DNA from: Vogesella mureinivorans
Lineage (GTDB): Bacteria > Pseudomonadota > Gammaproteobacteria > Burkholderiales > Chromobacteriaceae
Assembly: GCF_007644035.1 (NCBI RefSeq)
Contig: NZ_VMTV02000178.1
Location: forward strand, 62,001 to 126,000
DNA length: 64,000 nucleotides
Direction of reading: 5' to 3'
Shown here: positions 1-8,934 of the stretch, in pieces
Numbering within the stretch: the first letter of the stretch is position 1
How the letters are laid out: each line of letters starts with the position of its first letter
Notes under the pieces: model-generated
The model's database searches: none
What the model was told of the DNA's origin: nothing
The model's input: only the letters and a program-made list of their open reading frames with translations
Position numbers and translations under genes: made by a program

Positions 1-205
1 CCATGGTCAGCGTGTGATGATACTTTTCTGCCGCGCCGTGGGCCATGGCGTAGCGCGACAGCGTATGCGCGCAGCGGGCGGCGGCTTCGCGTGCCGGGTA
101 GCGGCTGCGGTAAGCCCACGCCGCCTGCAGGTGCGCGCGGTGGTTAAACTCGGCGGCAGGCAGCGCGTGGCTTTCCAGCTCGCGCAAAAATGCCTGAAAA
201 TCCAT
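1..205 (-). CDS. Uncharacterised protein, N-terminal part only
   Basis: Reading leftward from the ATG at 203-205 gives 68 codons before the window ends. The peptide begins MDFQAFLRELESHALPAAEF and later carries FNHRAHL, RYP and a KYHHTLT motif. The FNHxxHLxxAW...KYHxTxT pattern resembles a small family of conserved hypothetical proteins whose function I do not know. Base usage matches neighbouring genes, and the frame is open to the window edge. It lies downstream of the DUF455 gene on the same strand, separated from it by a terminator at 234-254, so it is probably a separate transcription unit. The C-terminus is outside the window. Confidence 0.6.
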   Translation of the reverse strand, partial: MDFQAFLRELESHALPAAEFNHRAHLQAAWAYRSRYPAREAAARCAHTLSRYAMAHGAAEKYHHTLTM

Positions 206-231
206 GGGTGTCTCCGGATACAAGACAATAC

Positions 232-254
232 AAAAGGCTCCGGGTAGGAGCCTT
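232..254 (-). terminator. Rho-independent terminator after the small membrane protein gene
   Basis: An 8-bp stem, AAGGCTCC at 234-241 paired with GGAGCCTT at 247-254, is followed in the leftward direction by TTTTGTATTG. It ends transcription coming from the genes at 362-1409. Confidence 0.75.
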
Positions 255-361
255 GTCTGGTTAAGGGTTTGTTGCGGCGCGATTATGCGCGTGCCCCTAT
301 CCAGCGTCAAGGTAGCAAACGGTCACAATGGCGACATAAAGCCCTGTTTTTCAACACCCTT

Positions 362-574
362 TTAGCGACGGGGTTTTTTCATCAGCGCCAATATGCCCAT
401 GAACTGACCCACTACGCCGGCCAGCATCAGCAGCGCCGCCAGCGCGGCCTCCCAACCATTACCACCCGCCGCGGCGCGCGCGGCAGAGGCCAGGGTAAAC
501 AGCACGGTGCCGGCCAGGGTGACGACGATGGCCAGGCGGCGGTTGTGCCGCAGGGTGTCAAACAGCTTGTTCAT
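362..574 (-). CDS. Small two-helix membrane protein
   Basis: The protein has 70 residues and begins MNKLFDTLRHNRRLAI. Two hydrophobic stretches (about residues 14-35 and 42-64) are joined by a short glycine-rich turn, and the tail KKPRR is basic, so a small inner-membrane hairpin is likely. Its ATG overlaps the last 17 bases of the DUF455 gene. A GGAG sequence stands before it, which suggests translational coupling. A terminator follows directly. I do not recognise a named family, and the function is unknown. Confidence 0.6.
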   Translation of the reverse strand: MNKLFDTLRHNRRLAIVVTLAGTVLFTLASAARAAAGGNGWEAALAALLMLAGVVGQFMGILALMKKPRR

Positions 575-1409
575 GCTTGCTCCGTGTAACAGTACGCTGC
601 CGGGTAACGCTAAAGTCTTCCAGCATGCTAAGTTCGAATTCGGTAAAACCGGCTGCCAGCCGGGCCGGGCGGTTCATCTCGCCGCGCAGCAGGGCCACAT
701 GGTACTGGCCCAGCAGGCTGCGAAAAGTTTCCAGCGGGTCTAGCCCGCGGGCGTCGCACAGCGTGGTAAACCAGTAATTGCCGATGCGCACGTGGCCTAC
801 CTCGTCGTGCAGGATGGTGGCCAGCACCGCCGCGCTGTCGTGGTCGCCAATAATGGCCAGGCGGCGCTGTATCGGCGGCACGGCATCCAGGCCGCGCGCC
901 TCCATCACCCTGGGCACCAGCGCCATGCGCGTCAGCACGTCGTGGCCGGTTTGCACCGCCATGTCCCACAGGGTGTTGTGCGCGGGAAAGTCGCCGTAGT
1001 CGTAGCCCAGTGCGGCCAACCTTTGCTGCAATAGCAAAAAGTGCTGCGCCTCTTCTGCCGCCACGCGCAACCAGTCTTCCACAAAGGCATCCGGCATATC
1101 ACGAAAGCGCCAGGCGGCGTCCAGCGCCAGGTTGATGGCATTGAACTCGATATGCGCAATGGCGTGCAGCAGTGCCGCCCGCCCCTCGGCGTTACCCAGG
1201 CCACGCCGTGGCACCTCGGTGGCCGCCACTAGCGGCGGGCGCGCCGGCCTGCCTGGCGCAGGCACCGGGTACAGCGGGCCACCGGCGCGCGCATAGCCGC
1301 CCGCCAGCCATTGCCGGTACAAGGCTTGCGCCTGCGCGGGCTTGGCCACGATGCAGTCGCACATCAGCGCGGCTTCTATTGCCGGGTACAGGGAAAGGGC
1401 GTCGGTCAT
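558..1409 (-). CDS. Ferritin-like DUF455 family protein
   Basis: The protein has 283 residues. It matches the DUF455 family of ferritin-like helical proteins, whose role is not established. The helices show carboxylate and histidine motifs typical of di-iron bundles: AHIEFNAI, AAEEAQHF and HDEVGHV. The start chosen is the ATG at 1407-1409 (MTDALSLYP). An upstream in-frame ATG at 1454 would add 15 residues that look like spacer. The gene is divergent from fliW with about 110 bases between them, and is followed, with overlap, by a small membrane protein gene. An exact copy of the GCGGCCAACC repeat lies inside it at 1012. Metal binding is inferred from the motifs. Confidence 0.8.
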   Translation of the reverse strand: MTDALSLYPAIEAALMCDCIVAKPAQAQALYRQWLAGGYARAGGPLYPVPAPGRPARPPLVAATEVPRRGLGNAEGRAALLHAIAHIEFNAINLALDAAWRFRDMPDAFVEDWLRVAAEEAQHFLLLQQRLAALGYDYGDFPAHNTLWDMAVQTGHDVLTRMALVPRVMEARGLDAVPPIQRRLAIIGDHDSAAVLATILHDEVGHVRIGNYWFTTLCDARGLDPLETFRSLLGQYHVALLRGEMNRPARLAAGFTEFELSMLEDFSVTRQRTVTRSKHEQAV

Positions 1410-1517
1410 GGGGCGGCATTGTACCTGCCACCCCCGCCAACAGAAAGCTGACAAAAGTCAGTGGCCGGGCCGCACGCCTTGTGCATAATGAAAGCCTGAC
1501 CACACAAGGAGCACGCC

Positions 1518-1958
1518 ATGCTGTTCAATTCCAGCCTGCTGGGCGAAGTAGACGTCGACGAAAACACCATCATCACTTTTGCGCATGGCCTGGCGGCGTT
1601 TGAAAACTGCACCCGCTTCAAGCTGTTTCACGACGCAGACCGCAACAGCCCGCGTGTGTACTGGCTACAATCGCTGGACAACCCGGACGTGCTGTTCAGC
1701 GTGACCGACCCCGGCCGCCTGGGCATACGCTACGAAGTGCTGCTGACCGACGACGAGATCGCCAGCCTGGCGCTGGCCCGCCCGGAAGACGCCATGGTGC
1801 TGCTGATTGTTTACCGCGAGGTGGACAGTAAAGAAACCAACCCGCTGCTGGCCCAGCTGCGCGCCAATGTACGCAGCCCGCTAATCATTAACCTGGCCAG
1901 CCTGCGCGGCATGCAAAAGCTCAACCTGGAATGCGATATCGTGTTCCGTAATACCTGA
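1518..1958 (+). CDS. fliW: Flagellar assembly factor FliW
   Basis: The protein has 146 residues, the usual FliW length, with the conserved opening LFNSSLLGEVDVDENTIITF and a C-terminal RSPLIINL segment typical of the family. FliW binds flagellin and, in several bacteria, antagonises CsrA to match flagellin translation to export. Here it stands alone; no csrA or flagellin gene is in the window. The ATG at 1518 follows an AAGGAG sequence. A role in flagellar homeostasis is inferred from the family. Confidence 0.92.
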   Translation: MLFNSSLLGEVDVDENTIITFAHGLAAFENCTRFKLFHDADRNSPRVYWLQSLDNPDVLFSVTDPGRLGIRYEVLLTDDEIASLALARPEDAMVLLIVYREVDSKETNPLLAQLRANVRSPLIINLASLRGMQKLNLECDIVFRNT

Positions 1959-2149
1959 GCCCGCTGCAACGCCACGCTGGCGCACCCTGACGGTGCGCTG
2001 CTGGCTGGTGCCACCCCGTGGCGGCATCTGCCGCACGCAAACCCCTACTTCGCAAGGTGTTGCCTTTCGCCGCCCGCACAGCTATCTTCCAAGCGCCCTA
2101 CTCTATAGAAACCCAAGCGTGCTACCCGCACGATGAGGAGCATAACCGC

Positions 2150-2866
2150 GTGAGCCAAGACAGCACCCAGCACACCGCCCCGACCTACGTACCGGTATCC
2201 GCGCGTATTCGCGAGCGTATCCGCGGCGCAAAACGCCGCTTCCACGCCAATGACAATATTGCCGAGTTCATCCAGCCCGGCGAAATGGACGAGCTGCTGG
2301 ACGAGGTGCAGTCCCGCATGAAAGACGTGCTGGACAGCCTGGTGATCGACACCGAAAGCGACCACAACACGCAGGACACTGCCCGCCGCGTGGCCAAGAT
2401 GTACCTGAACGAAGTGTTCAAGGGCCGCTATACCAGCCAGCCGCCGGTTACTGAATTCCCCAATGCCGAGCGCCTGAACGAGCTGATGATCGTAGGCCCC
2501 ATCACCGTGCGCAGTGCCTGCTCGCACCACTTCTGCCCCATCATGGGCCGGGTGTGGATCGGCGTGATGCCCAACGAGCACAGCAACCTGATTGGCCTGT
2601 CCAAGTACGCCCGCCTGGCCGAGTGGATCATGAGCCGTCCGCAAATCCAGGAAGAAGCCGTGATCCAGCTGGCCAAGCTGCTGATGGACAAAATGAACCC
2701 GGACGGCCTGGCCATCGTGATGGAAGCAGACCACTTCTGCATGCACTGGCGTGGCGTCAAGGACGTGGATTCCAAGATGATCAACAGTGTGATGCGTGGC
2801 GTATTCCTGACCAACCCGGACCTGCGCCGCGAGTTCCTGTCCCTGCTGCCCAACAAGAAAGCCTGA
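2150..2866 (+). CDS. folE: GTP cyclohydrolase I
   Basis: The protein has 238 residues and catalyses conversion of GTP to 7,8-dihydroneopterin triphosphate, the first step of folate/pterin synthesis. The zinc and active-site segment CSHHFCPIMGRVWIGVMP is present, and the later HFCMHWRGVKD supplies the second cysteine region. I chose the GTG at 2150 (VSQDSTQ) because GAGGAG stands about 10 bases before it. An ATG at 2018 gives a longer frame, but its 44 extra residues are not family-like. The BLUF gene follows after 8 bases, so the two are probably co-transcribed. Confidence 0.93.
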   Translation: MSQDSTQHTAPTYVPVSARIRERIRGAKRRFHANDNIAEFIQPGEMDELLDEVQSRMKDVLDSLVIDTESDHNTQDTARRVAKMYLNEVFKGRYTSQPPVTEFPNAERLNELMIVGPITVRSACSHHFCPIMGRVWIGVMPNEHSNLIGLSKYARLAEWIMSRPQIQEEAVIQLAKLLMDKMNPDGLAIVMEADHFCMHWRGVKDVDSKMINSVMRGVFLTNPDLRREFLSLLPNKKA

Positions 2867-2874
2867 GGAAAACC

Positions 2875-3303
2875 ATGCTTGTTCGCCTGCTCTACGCCAG
2901 CCGCAGCAGCCAGCCGCATACTGCCGCACTACTGGAAACCATTCTGACCCAGTCCCATGCCCACAACCCGGCCCGCGGCATTACCGGCATCCTGTGCTAT
3001 AGCGGCGACATTTTCATGCAGGTACTGGAAGGCAGCCGCGCCGAAGTCAGCGCGCTATACAACAGCATCGCCAAAGACCCGCGTCACCACGATGTGGAAA
3101 TCCTGATGCTGGAAGAAATCAGCCAGCGCCGCTTTGCCGGCTGGACCATGGGCCAGGTCAACCTGGCCAAGGTGAACCCCAGCCTGCTGCTGCGCTACTC
3201 GGAAAAGCCGCAGCTGGACCCGTTCCGCCTGACCGGCTGCAGCTCGCTGGCCCTGCTGGAAGAGCTGATCGCCACAGCCGCTATTGTTGGCCGCAGCCAC
3301 TGA
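2875..3303 (+). CDS. BLUF-domain blue-light sensor protein
   Basis: The protein has 142 residues and consists almost wholly of a BLUF flavin-binding domain. The photocycle residues are visible: Tyr7 (LLYASR), Asn31 (HNPARGITG), Gln49 (FMQVLEG) and Trp90/Met92 (GWTMG). The roughly 45-residue tail carries no recognisable output domain, so it is a short stand-alone BLUF that would act through a partner. It sits 8 bases after folE with GAGGAAAACC before its ATG. Blue-light sensing is well supported by the motifs. The partner is unknown, although the c-di-GMP enzymes downstream are candidates. Confidence 0.9.
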   Translation: MLVRLLYASRSSQPHTAALLETILTQSHAHNPARGITGILCYSGDIFMQVLEGSRAEVSALYNSIAKDPRHHDVEILMLEEISQRRFAGWTMGQVNLAKVNPSLLLRYSEKPQLDPFRLTGCSSLALLEELIATAAIVGRSH

Positions 3304-3324
3304 CATCACCGCAGCGGATACACA

Positions 3325-3355
3325 CGCCCGGCCAGCACTGCTGCCCGGGCGTTTT
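3325..3355 (+). terminator. Terminator after the folE-BLUF unit
   Basis: CGCCCGG at 3325-3331 pairs with CCGGGCG at 3345-3351 and is followed by TTTT. Confidence 0.8.
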
Positions 3356-3622
3356 GCTGCCTGAAACGGCAGTAGCCACAACAGGCGGTATGCGTTGCCA
3401 TCGGCACCGCCCTGCCCCTCCCCAGCCGCGCCACGCTGTAAGCGTGACGTTGGCTAACCAGATGCAGCCCCCACGGTTATCACGCTTGCGCTGATAGCGC
3501 AGGTCAGCCCACAGCAGCCAACCGCTTGCCAAGCCTTGCTGATGGCTCGCTACACGGCAATATGCGCGCAGCTGACGCCGGGAGGGTTGCCGCTAGCGGC
3601 GTGCCTTGCCATGGCCGCATTT
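3356..3622. other. Intergenic stretch without a gene
   Basis: This lies between two convergent units, the BLUF gene and the HD-GYP gene. Beyond the terminator at 3325-3355 I see no start signal with an open frame of convincing composition, no RNA gene and no repeat. Confidence 0.5.
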
Positions 3623-6475
3623 TCATGGCTGGCTCCCGTTTATCTTGCTACTGCCGGCGGGCAGATAGGCGGTGACATCGTCCACATCTGCCTGCTCCGC
3701 CACCAGAAAGCGCGCGGCGTACTGCCGGGCCACGCCGCCCTGCAGAAAAACGGTAAACAGCTCGGCATCGATATGGCCCTGCTCTGCCATGCTTTTCATG
3801 ATGGCCAGGGTTTGCGACAAGGGCTTGGCCGGTTTGTAGGGGCGGTCGGATGCCGTGAGCGCCTCGAATACGTCGGCAATGGCCATCATGCGCGCCAGGG
3901 GGCTCACCTGCTCGCCACGCAGGCCACGCGGGTAACCGTTGCCGTCGATGCGTTCGTGATGATTGCCGGCAATTTCCGGCACGGCGGCCAAATGGCGCGG
4001 GAACGGCAGCGCCGATAACATCATGATGCTCTGCATGATGTGCTCATTGATTTTGAAGCGCTCTTCTTCGGCCAGCGTACCGCGGGCGATCTGCAAGTTT
4101 TTCAGCTCGCCGCGGTCGTACTGCAGCGCGGGCACCGCCATGGCAAAGCCCCACGGGTTGCCGGGGCCAAAACGCTCACTATCGCTACGGGCGATACGGT
4201 GCTGCGGCTTGTCGGCCAACAGCGGCTCAGCCACCGGCAGTGCGGGCGCGGGCGTGGCTTCCATGCGGCGCAACTCGTCGGCAGATACGCCCAGCCTGTC
4301 ATCCAGCGTGCGCTGCCATTGTCGGGCAGCAATGCCCTGCAGGCGTGCCACCCGCTCCGGTGCCATGTACTCGCCACCCTGATTGCAGGCGGCAACAAAG
4401 GCAAACTCTTCGTCCAGCTGCGCCCACACCGCCTCGCACTGTTGCTGCGCCTCGGCCGCCGGTACGCCGGCAAGCTGTTGCTGCAGGCTGGCAATGCGGG
4501 CATCGCGTTTAAGCACCTCAAAGCGCATGCGTACCTCGTGGATACGGTCGTACAGCGTTTCCAGCTTGGTGGCTTTGTCCACCACGTACTCAGGGGTAGT
4601 CACCTTGCCGCAATCATGCAGCCAGGCGGCAATGTGCAGCGCTTCCCATTGTTGCTCATCCATGCTGAAGCCGGCGTAGGGGCCACTTTGCTGGCGGCAG
4701 GCAGCATCGGCCAGCAAGCGGGCCAGCTCGGGCACCCTGGCGCAATGGCCGCCGGTGTAGGGGCTTTTTGCATCGATGGCGCCGGCCATCAGCTCAATAA
4801 AAGCAGCAAACAGCGCCTTCTGGCTGGCAATCAGCTCCCGGGTTTCCAGTGCCACCGCGGCAAAGCCGGACAGTGCCTGCACAAAAGACTGCCGGGCGGC
4901 ATCGAGCGGTGCCGCCGCCAGCAGCACCAGTACGCCGATAGCTTGCCCCTGGCGGTTGCATAGCGGTACCGACCAGGCATGCGGGGCAGCAATGGCCAGC
5001 GCCTGCTGCAGGGCGGCATCCGGCTGCCAGGGCTGCGGTTGGCGGCTAGCCAGCACGGTGGCAGCATGTGCCAGCAAGGGCTGCAGTGCCTCGCCCGCTG
5101 GCGGCGACAGGGCCGCGCCCTGCCAGTGCGCGGCGGCCAGCTGCAAGCGCTCGCCCTCCCCCATCAACAGCAGGCCACCGGGTAGCCGGGTAACGTGACA
5201 AGTACCGGCCAGCAGCTGGGGCAGCAGGCGCTGAAAATCTTCTTCCTGGCTGATACGCGCCAGCAGCGCCAGAAAATCGCCCAGCGTCGTCTGGGTAAGC
5301 TCTAGCGTGGCCGCCATGTGATCTACCTCGACAATGCGCGAGCGTATGGCGAGCGGCTGATCGAACTGCAGCCGGCGCATGCTTTCAGACGCCTGCATCA
5401 GGCGGGCAAGCGGGCTGGCGATGCGTGCGGCCAACCACCAGGCCAGCAGCATGGCTGCCACCAACAAACCCAGGCAAAGCAGCAACAATTGCTGACGCAT
5501 GGCCAGCGCGTCGGCCAGTAACGCCTGCTCCGAAACCGCCAAGGCCAGGAACAGCGGGCGGCGTTCTACCTGCGGCAGCGGCAGCCGCCCACTGAGCCAG
5601 CGCTGGCCAGACAGTGACACCGCTTGCAGCGTGGCAGAGGGCGCAATGGCCTGCCAGGCCGCTGCCAGCCCGGCATCGGCGCCGGCGGTTGTCGCCGCCA
5701 GTACACCACCGTGTTCATCCTGTAGTTGCAGGCTGGCCCCCACAGGCAGGGGCATGGCCGCCAGCTGGTTCGACAAGGTTTGCAGGCGCAGGTCGGCCCC
5801 TACTATGCGGCGCCCGTCGGCAAGCGACTGCGCGAGTGAAATACCTTGCTGTCCGGTGCTGAAGAAACGATAAGGTGCGGTGAGGATGCGCTCGCCGGCG
5901 GCGGCCTGCGCCTGCAGGTACCAGGGCCGCTGCCTGGCGTCAAAGCCCAGATGCTGCTGCGACTCGCGTAGCGAAAGCTGGCGGCGTGCGGCATCCAGAA
6001 ATACATAGTGTGACCGGCTGGCGTCCGGGTAGCGTTCCACGGTCTGCACCAGATAATGCGCGGCATCGGGGGCGGCAAAGTGCTGGCGGTCGGCATGGCC
6101 TAACAGGCGCCTTACCAGAAAATAATTACCGTCTTCGTCGGCACTATAGAACGCTACCGCCGCCGGGGCAGCCTGCAGGGCCGTCAGGTACGCCGGCAAC
6201 GCACGCAGCCGTTGCGCCACGTCGCCTTGCAGGCCATTAGCGACATCGGCAGACAGCAGCAATAACGATGACCGTACCGGGTCCAGCAAGCGTTCAAAAC
6301 CGCTTATCAGGCTATGGCCCGTATGGGTAGCGGTACTCACCGCTGCACGCTCCAGCATGATGGATGATCGCTGATAGGCCAGCCACACGATGCTTCCGCT
6401 GGTGAGCAATACCAACAGGCAAAAGGCGGTGGCGATATGGATGCGCAGAGAATAAGTACGGGTGGGCAGAGGCAT
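3623..6475 (-). CDS. Membrane sensor with HAMP, GAF-like and split HD-GYP domains
   Basis: The protein has 950 residues. A first membrane helix (about 15-35) and a second (about 325-350) enclose a roughly 290-residue extracytoplasmic sensor region. A HAMP-like segment follows, then a GAF-like stretch and a C-terminal phosphohydrolase. The HD motif LHDCGK is near residue 620 and the HHERIDGNGYP motif near 838, so this is a c-di-GMP phosphodiesterase of the HD-GYP class. The two motifs are about 200 residues apart, far more than the usual 60 or so, with a long helical insertion between them. I chose the ATG at 6475 (MPLPTRTYS) because GGAAAG precedes it; the ATG at 6517 has no ribosome site. 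An exact GCGGCCAACC copy lies at 5427. Confidence 0.88.
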   Translation of the reverse strand: MPLPTRTYSLRIHIATAFCLLVLLTSGSIVWLAYQRSSIMLERAAVSTATHTGHSLISGFERLLDPVRSSLLLLSADVANGLQGDVAQRLRALPAYLTALQAAPAAVAFYSADEDGNYFLVRRLLGHADRQHFAAPDAAHYLVQTVERYPDASRSHYVFLDAARRQLSLRESQQHLGFDARQRPWYLQAQAAAGERILTAPYRFFSTGQQGISLAQSLADGRRIVGADLRLQTLSNQLAAMPLPVGASLQLQDEHGGVLAATTAGADAGLAAAWQAIAPSATLQAVSLSGQRWLSGRLPLPQVERRPLFLALAVSEQALLADALAMRQQLLLLCLGLLVAAMLLAWWLAARIASPLARLMQASESMRRLQFDQPLAIRSRIVEVDHMAATLELTQTTLGDFLALLARISQEEDFQRLLPQLLAGTCHVTRLPGGLLLMGEGERLQLAAAHWQGAALSPPAGEALQPLLAHAATVLASRQPQPWQPDAALQQALAIAAPHAWSVPLCNRQGQAIGVLVLLAAAPLDAARQSFVQALSGFAAVALETRELIASQKALFAAFIELMAGAIDAKSPYTGGHCARVPELARLLADAACRQQSGPYAGFSMDEQQWEALHIAAWLHDCGKVTTPEYVVDKATKLETLYDRIHEVRMRFEVLKRDARIASLQQQLAGVPAAEAQQQCEAVWAQLDEEFAFVAACNQGGEYMAPERVARLQGIAARQWQRTLDDRLGVSADELRRMEATPAPALPVAEPLLADKPQHRIARSDSERFGPGNPWGFAMAVPALQYDRGELKNLQIARGTLAEEERFKINEHIMQSIMMLSALPFPRHLAAVPEIAGNHHERIDGNGYPRGLRGEQVSPLARMMAIADVFEALTASDRPYKPAKPLSQTLAIMKSMAEQGHIDAELFTVFLQGGVARQYAARFLVAEQADVDDVTAYLPAGSSKINGSQP

Positions 6476-6612
6476 GGAAGCTTTCCGGAAACGGGGGGCT
6501 GCCGCATCGGCTTGCATTCGGCATCAGCAAAATAATGCAATCACATTGCATTAAAGTCGATGGATTCCATGTTAAAAAGCCAGCCTGTCGCCACCCTGCA
6601 ACGCCGGGGCAA

Positions 6613-6639
6613 GAAAAAGCCCGCCCCACTGGGGCGGGC
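6613..6639 (-). terminator. Terminator after the GGDEF gene
   Basis: GCCCGCCCC at 6619-6627 pairs with GGGGCGGGC at 6631-6639. Read leftward the stem is followed by TTTTT, so it serves the gene at 6790-8034. Confidence 0.85.
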
Positions 6640-6789
6640 GCGGCTAACTGGCCAGGCAATCTAAAGGAGCAACATTTTCCGAGAAGCAGACACCACTATA
6701 GCGGGCCAAGCTGTCAATTCGCTTTCAGCGCCACCATGGCCAGCGCCGCTACGGCGCCCTGTCGCAGCCACCGCCTCTGCATACACACG

Positions 6790-8034
6790 CTAGCCCGTTA
6801 CCACTACGTTGCGGCCAGCATGCTTGGCCTGGTACAGCGCGGCATCAACACGGCTGATCAGGCCATGCAGCGCCTCGGCAGGCTGGTGCTGTACCACCCC
6901 CTGGCTGATGGTAATCGCCGGCAAACCATCATGCACCATGCCGGCCACCGTTTGACGCAGGGTATCGGCCAGCTGCAGCGCATTACCCAGCTTGCCAACC
7001 GGCAGCAGCAACAGAAACTCCTCCCCACCCCAGCGACACAGCGTATCGCTCTCGCGCAGGCGAGACGCCAAGGCATGCGCCAGCGCCACCAGCAGGCGAT
7101 CGCCAGCCTGGTGGCCATAGTTATCGTTAACCTGCTTGAAATGATCCACATCCACCAGAATCAGGCAGAAATCGGCATCCTGCGCCCGTTTGCCAGCCAG
7201 CGCCTGCTCCAGCTGTACCATCATGTGGCGGCGGTTCCATAGCCCGGTAAGCGGGTCTCGCAGGGCCGCTTGCTCCAGCTCGCGCTTGCGCTGCTCTTGC
7301 TCGGTAATATCGTGAATCACGCACAGCATCAGCCGGCGGCCGTCCAGCACAATAGGGCCGGCGTACGTCTGCACATGGCGCAGGCTGCCATCGGCCAGCC
7401 GGTGTTCAAAACGCAAGGGCCGGTGCCCGCCCGGCAGCTGGGCTACGGCGTGCATTACCGGCAGGATGTTGCGCCCGGCTGCATTGATTTCCCAGGTATG
7501 CTTGCCGGCAAACACCTCGCGGGGGTAGCCGTAAAAGCGCGTGGCGGCTTCGTTGGCATCCAGAATGCGGCCGTCGGCGTGCGGGTCGATCAGCAGCATG
7601 GGGGCAGAGTTGGTGCGAAACAGCAGCTCGTAAAAACCGCGCACTTCAGTATCTGGCGCGGGGCTGGACAAGCATGCGCCTGCCGGTGGCCAGCCATGCA
7701 GCGTGGCATCGCCCGAGGCCAGCGCTTCTACCAGAATGGCCCCGGCGTGCTCACCCATGCTTAACAAGGCAAGCCGGCAGGACAAAGGCACCGCCTGACC
7801 GTGGCGCTGGAAGGTCCAGATTTCTACAACCTGCTCGCGAGCCAGCACCGCTGGCGTGTAGTCGGCCAACCTCGCCAACGGCCTGGCGGACAGGCTACCG
7901 TGGCGCAGCGTACTCACACCGCAGCCATCGGCTAGCGCCTGGGCGACATGGTTGGCAAAAAGCACCTCTTCGGTGTGTGGCGACACAATCCACACCGGGG
8001 TGCTTAGCGCGTTCAGAGCTGGGTAAACAGACAT
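6790..8034 (-). CDS. PAS-PAS-GGDEF diguanylate cyclase
   Basis: The protein has 414 residues and synthesises c-di-GMP from two GTP. Two PAS-like regions (about 1-115 and 140-255) precede a GGDEF domain. The active-site loop WGGEEF is near residue 335. The inhibitory I-site RESD sits exactly five residues before GGEEF, so product feedback inhibition is expected. There are no membrane helices; the enzyme is cytosolic. I preferred the ATG at 8034 (MSVYPALN), which has GGA upstream, over in-frame ATGs at 8058 and 8052 without a ribosome site. It is on the same strand as the HD-GYP gene but has its own terminator. Confidence 0.92.
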   Translation of the reverse strand: MSVYPALNALSTPVWIVSPHTEEVLFANHVAQALADGCGVSTLRHGSLSARPLARLADYTPAVLAREQVVEIWTFQRHGQAVPLSCRLALLSMGEHAGAILVEALASGDATLHGWPPAGACLSSPAPDTEVRGFYELLFRTNSAPMLLIDPHADGRILDANEAATRFYGYPREVFAGKHTWEINAAGRNILPVMHAVAQLPGGHRPLRFEHRLADGSLRHVQTYAGPIVLDGRRLMLCVIHDITEQEQRKRELEQAALRDPLTGLWNRRHMMVQLEQALAGKRAQDADFCLILVDVDHFKQVNDNYGHQAGDRLLVALAHALASRLRESDTLCRWGGEEFLLLLPVGKLGNALQLADTLRQTVAGMVHDGLPAITISQGVVQHQPAEALHGLISRVDAALYQAKHAGRNVVVTG

Positions 8035-8157
8035 GGTTCCGACACCAACCATTGGCATATCGTTAGTTTGATACTAGCGATGCGCCGGATTGGTTTCAAT
8101 AAAATAAACCGGCAAATGATGCGCCGCACAAAGAACAGTTTGTCCCCAAAAACAGGC

Positions 8158-8865
8158 TTAACCTGCCGCAGGCTTGCGGCCACGGCGTGGCTTGGGCGTG
8201 GCCTCGTGCGCGCGGTACCAGGCTTCCAGCGCCTCTTCGGCGTGCAGGATGTGCTGGCGTAAAAAAGCGGCGGCGCTGATGGCGTCCTTTTGCTTGCACA
8301 GCGCCAGCAGCTGGCTGTGCTCGTGGTGGGCGCGGTCGCTAAAACCGGTCAGCAGAATCTGCATGCGCGTGTAGCGGTCGGTACGGTTGTGCAGCTGCTC
8401 GATGATGGCCTGCGTCTGGCTGCGCCCGGCCGCACGGTACAGCGCCAGGTGAAACTGGGCATTCAAAATACCCCACGCGCCAATGTCCTTGTTGCGCAGC
8501 GCCACTTCAAACTGCCCCAGCAATGCCTCGGCTTCGGCGATATCCGCGCTGGTCTGGCGCGGTATGGCCTCCAGCAGCACATCGCACTCCAGCAGCACGC
8601 GCACGCGCAGCAGCTCGACAATCTCGGGCAACGATAGCTGCGCCACCACCGCACCACGGTTTTCATTAATGGTGACCAGCCCTTCGGCTTCCAGCTGGCG
8701 CAGCGCCTCGCGGATCGGCACCCGGCTCATGCCCAGCTGGCGCGACAGCGCCTCTTGCCGTAGTTGGCCGCCATCGGCCCATTCGCCTGCCAGAATGCGC
8801 TGGCGAATGGCCTCGGTAGCCACTTGCACCAGGCTTTGGCTGCCTGTCTCCTGCTGTGTACTCAT
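8158..8865 (-). CDS. GntR/FadR-family regulator, probably of hydroxyproline catabolism
   Basis: The protein has 235 residues. An N-terminal winged helix contains SRVPIREALRQLEAEGLV, typical of GntR, and a C-terminal all-helical FCD ligand domain has the family's Asp/His metal-binding pattern. It lies next to, and on the same strand as, the aldehyde dehydrogenase and deaminase genes of the hydroxyproline locus. It is therefore the likely sensor of hydroxyproline or an intermediate. Palindromic TTTTGTATACAAAA-like sites in the divergent promoter region at 11516-11719 have the form expected for such regulators. Regulator and sites are paired by inference. The C-terminal tail is basic (PKPRRGRKP). 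Confidence 0.85.
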   Translation of the reverse strand: MSTQQETGSQSLVQVATEAIRQRILAGEWADGGQLRQEALSRQLGMSRVPIREALRQLEAEGLVTINENRGAVVAQLSLPEIVELLRVRVLLECDVLLEAIPRQTSADIAEAEALLGQFEVALRNKDIGAWGILNAQFHLALYRAAGRSQTQAIIEQLHNRTDRYTRMQILLTGFSDRAHHEHSQLLALCKQKDAISAAAFLRQHILHAEEALEAWYRAHEATPKPRRGRKPAAG

Positions 8866-8908
8866 AAAGCATCACCTGTAAAAGATGGCCCAACCCTAAC
8901 ACAGCGGC

Positions 8909-8934
8909 AAAAAAAACGCCCCCATGCGGGGGCG
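8909..8934 (-). terminator. Terminator after the semialdehyde dehydrogenase gene
   Basis: CGCCCCC and GGGGGCG form a stem within 8917-8934, and a run of eight T follows in the leftward direction. Confidence 0.85.

Noticed and set aside
2018-2149. ATG at 2018 as the start of folE
   Set aside because: It would add 44 residues not typical of GTP cyclohydrolase; the GTG at 2150 has a strong ribosome site.
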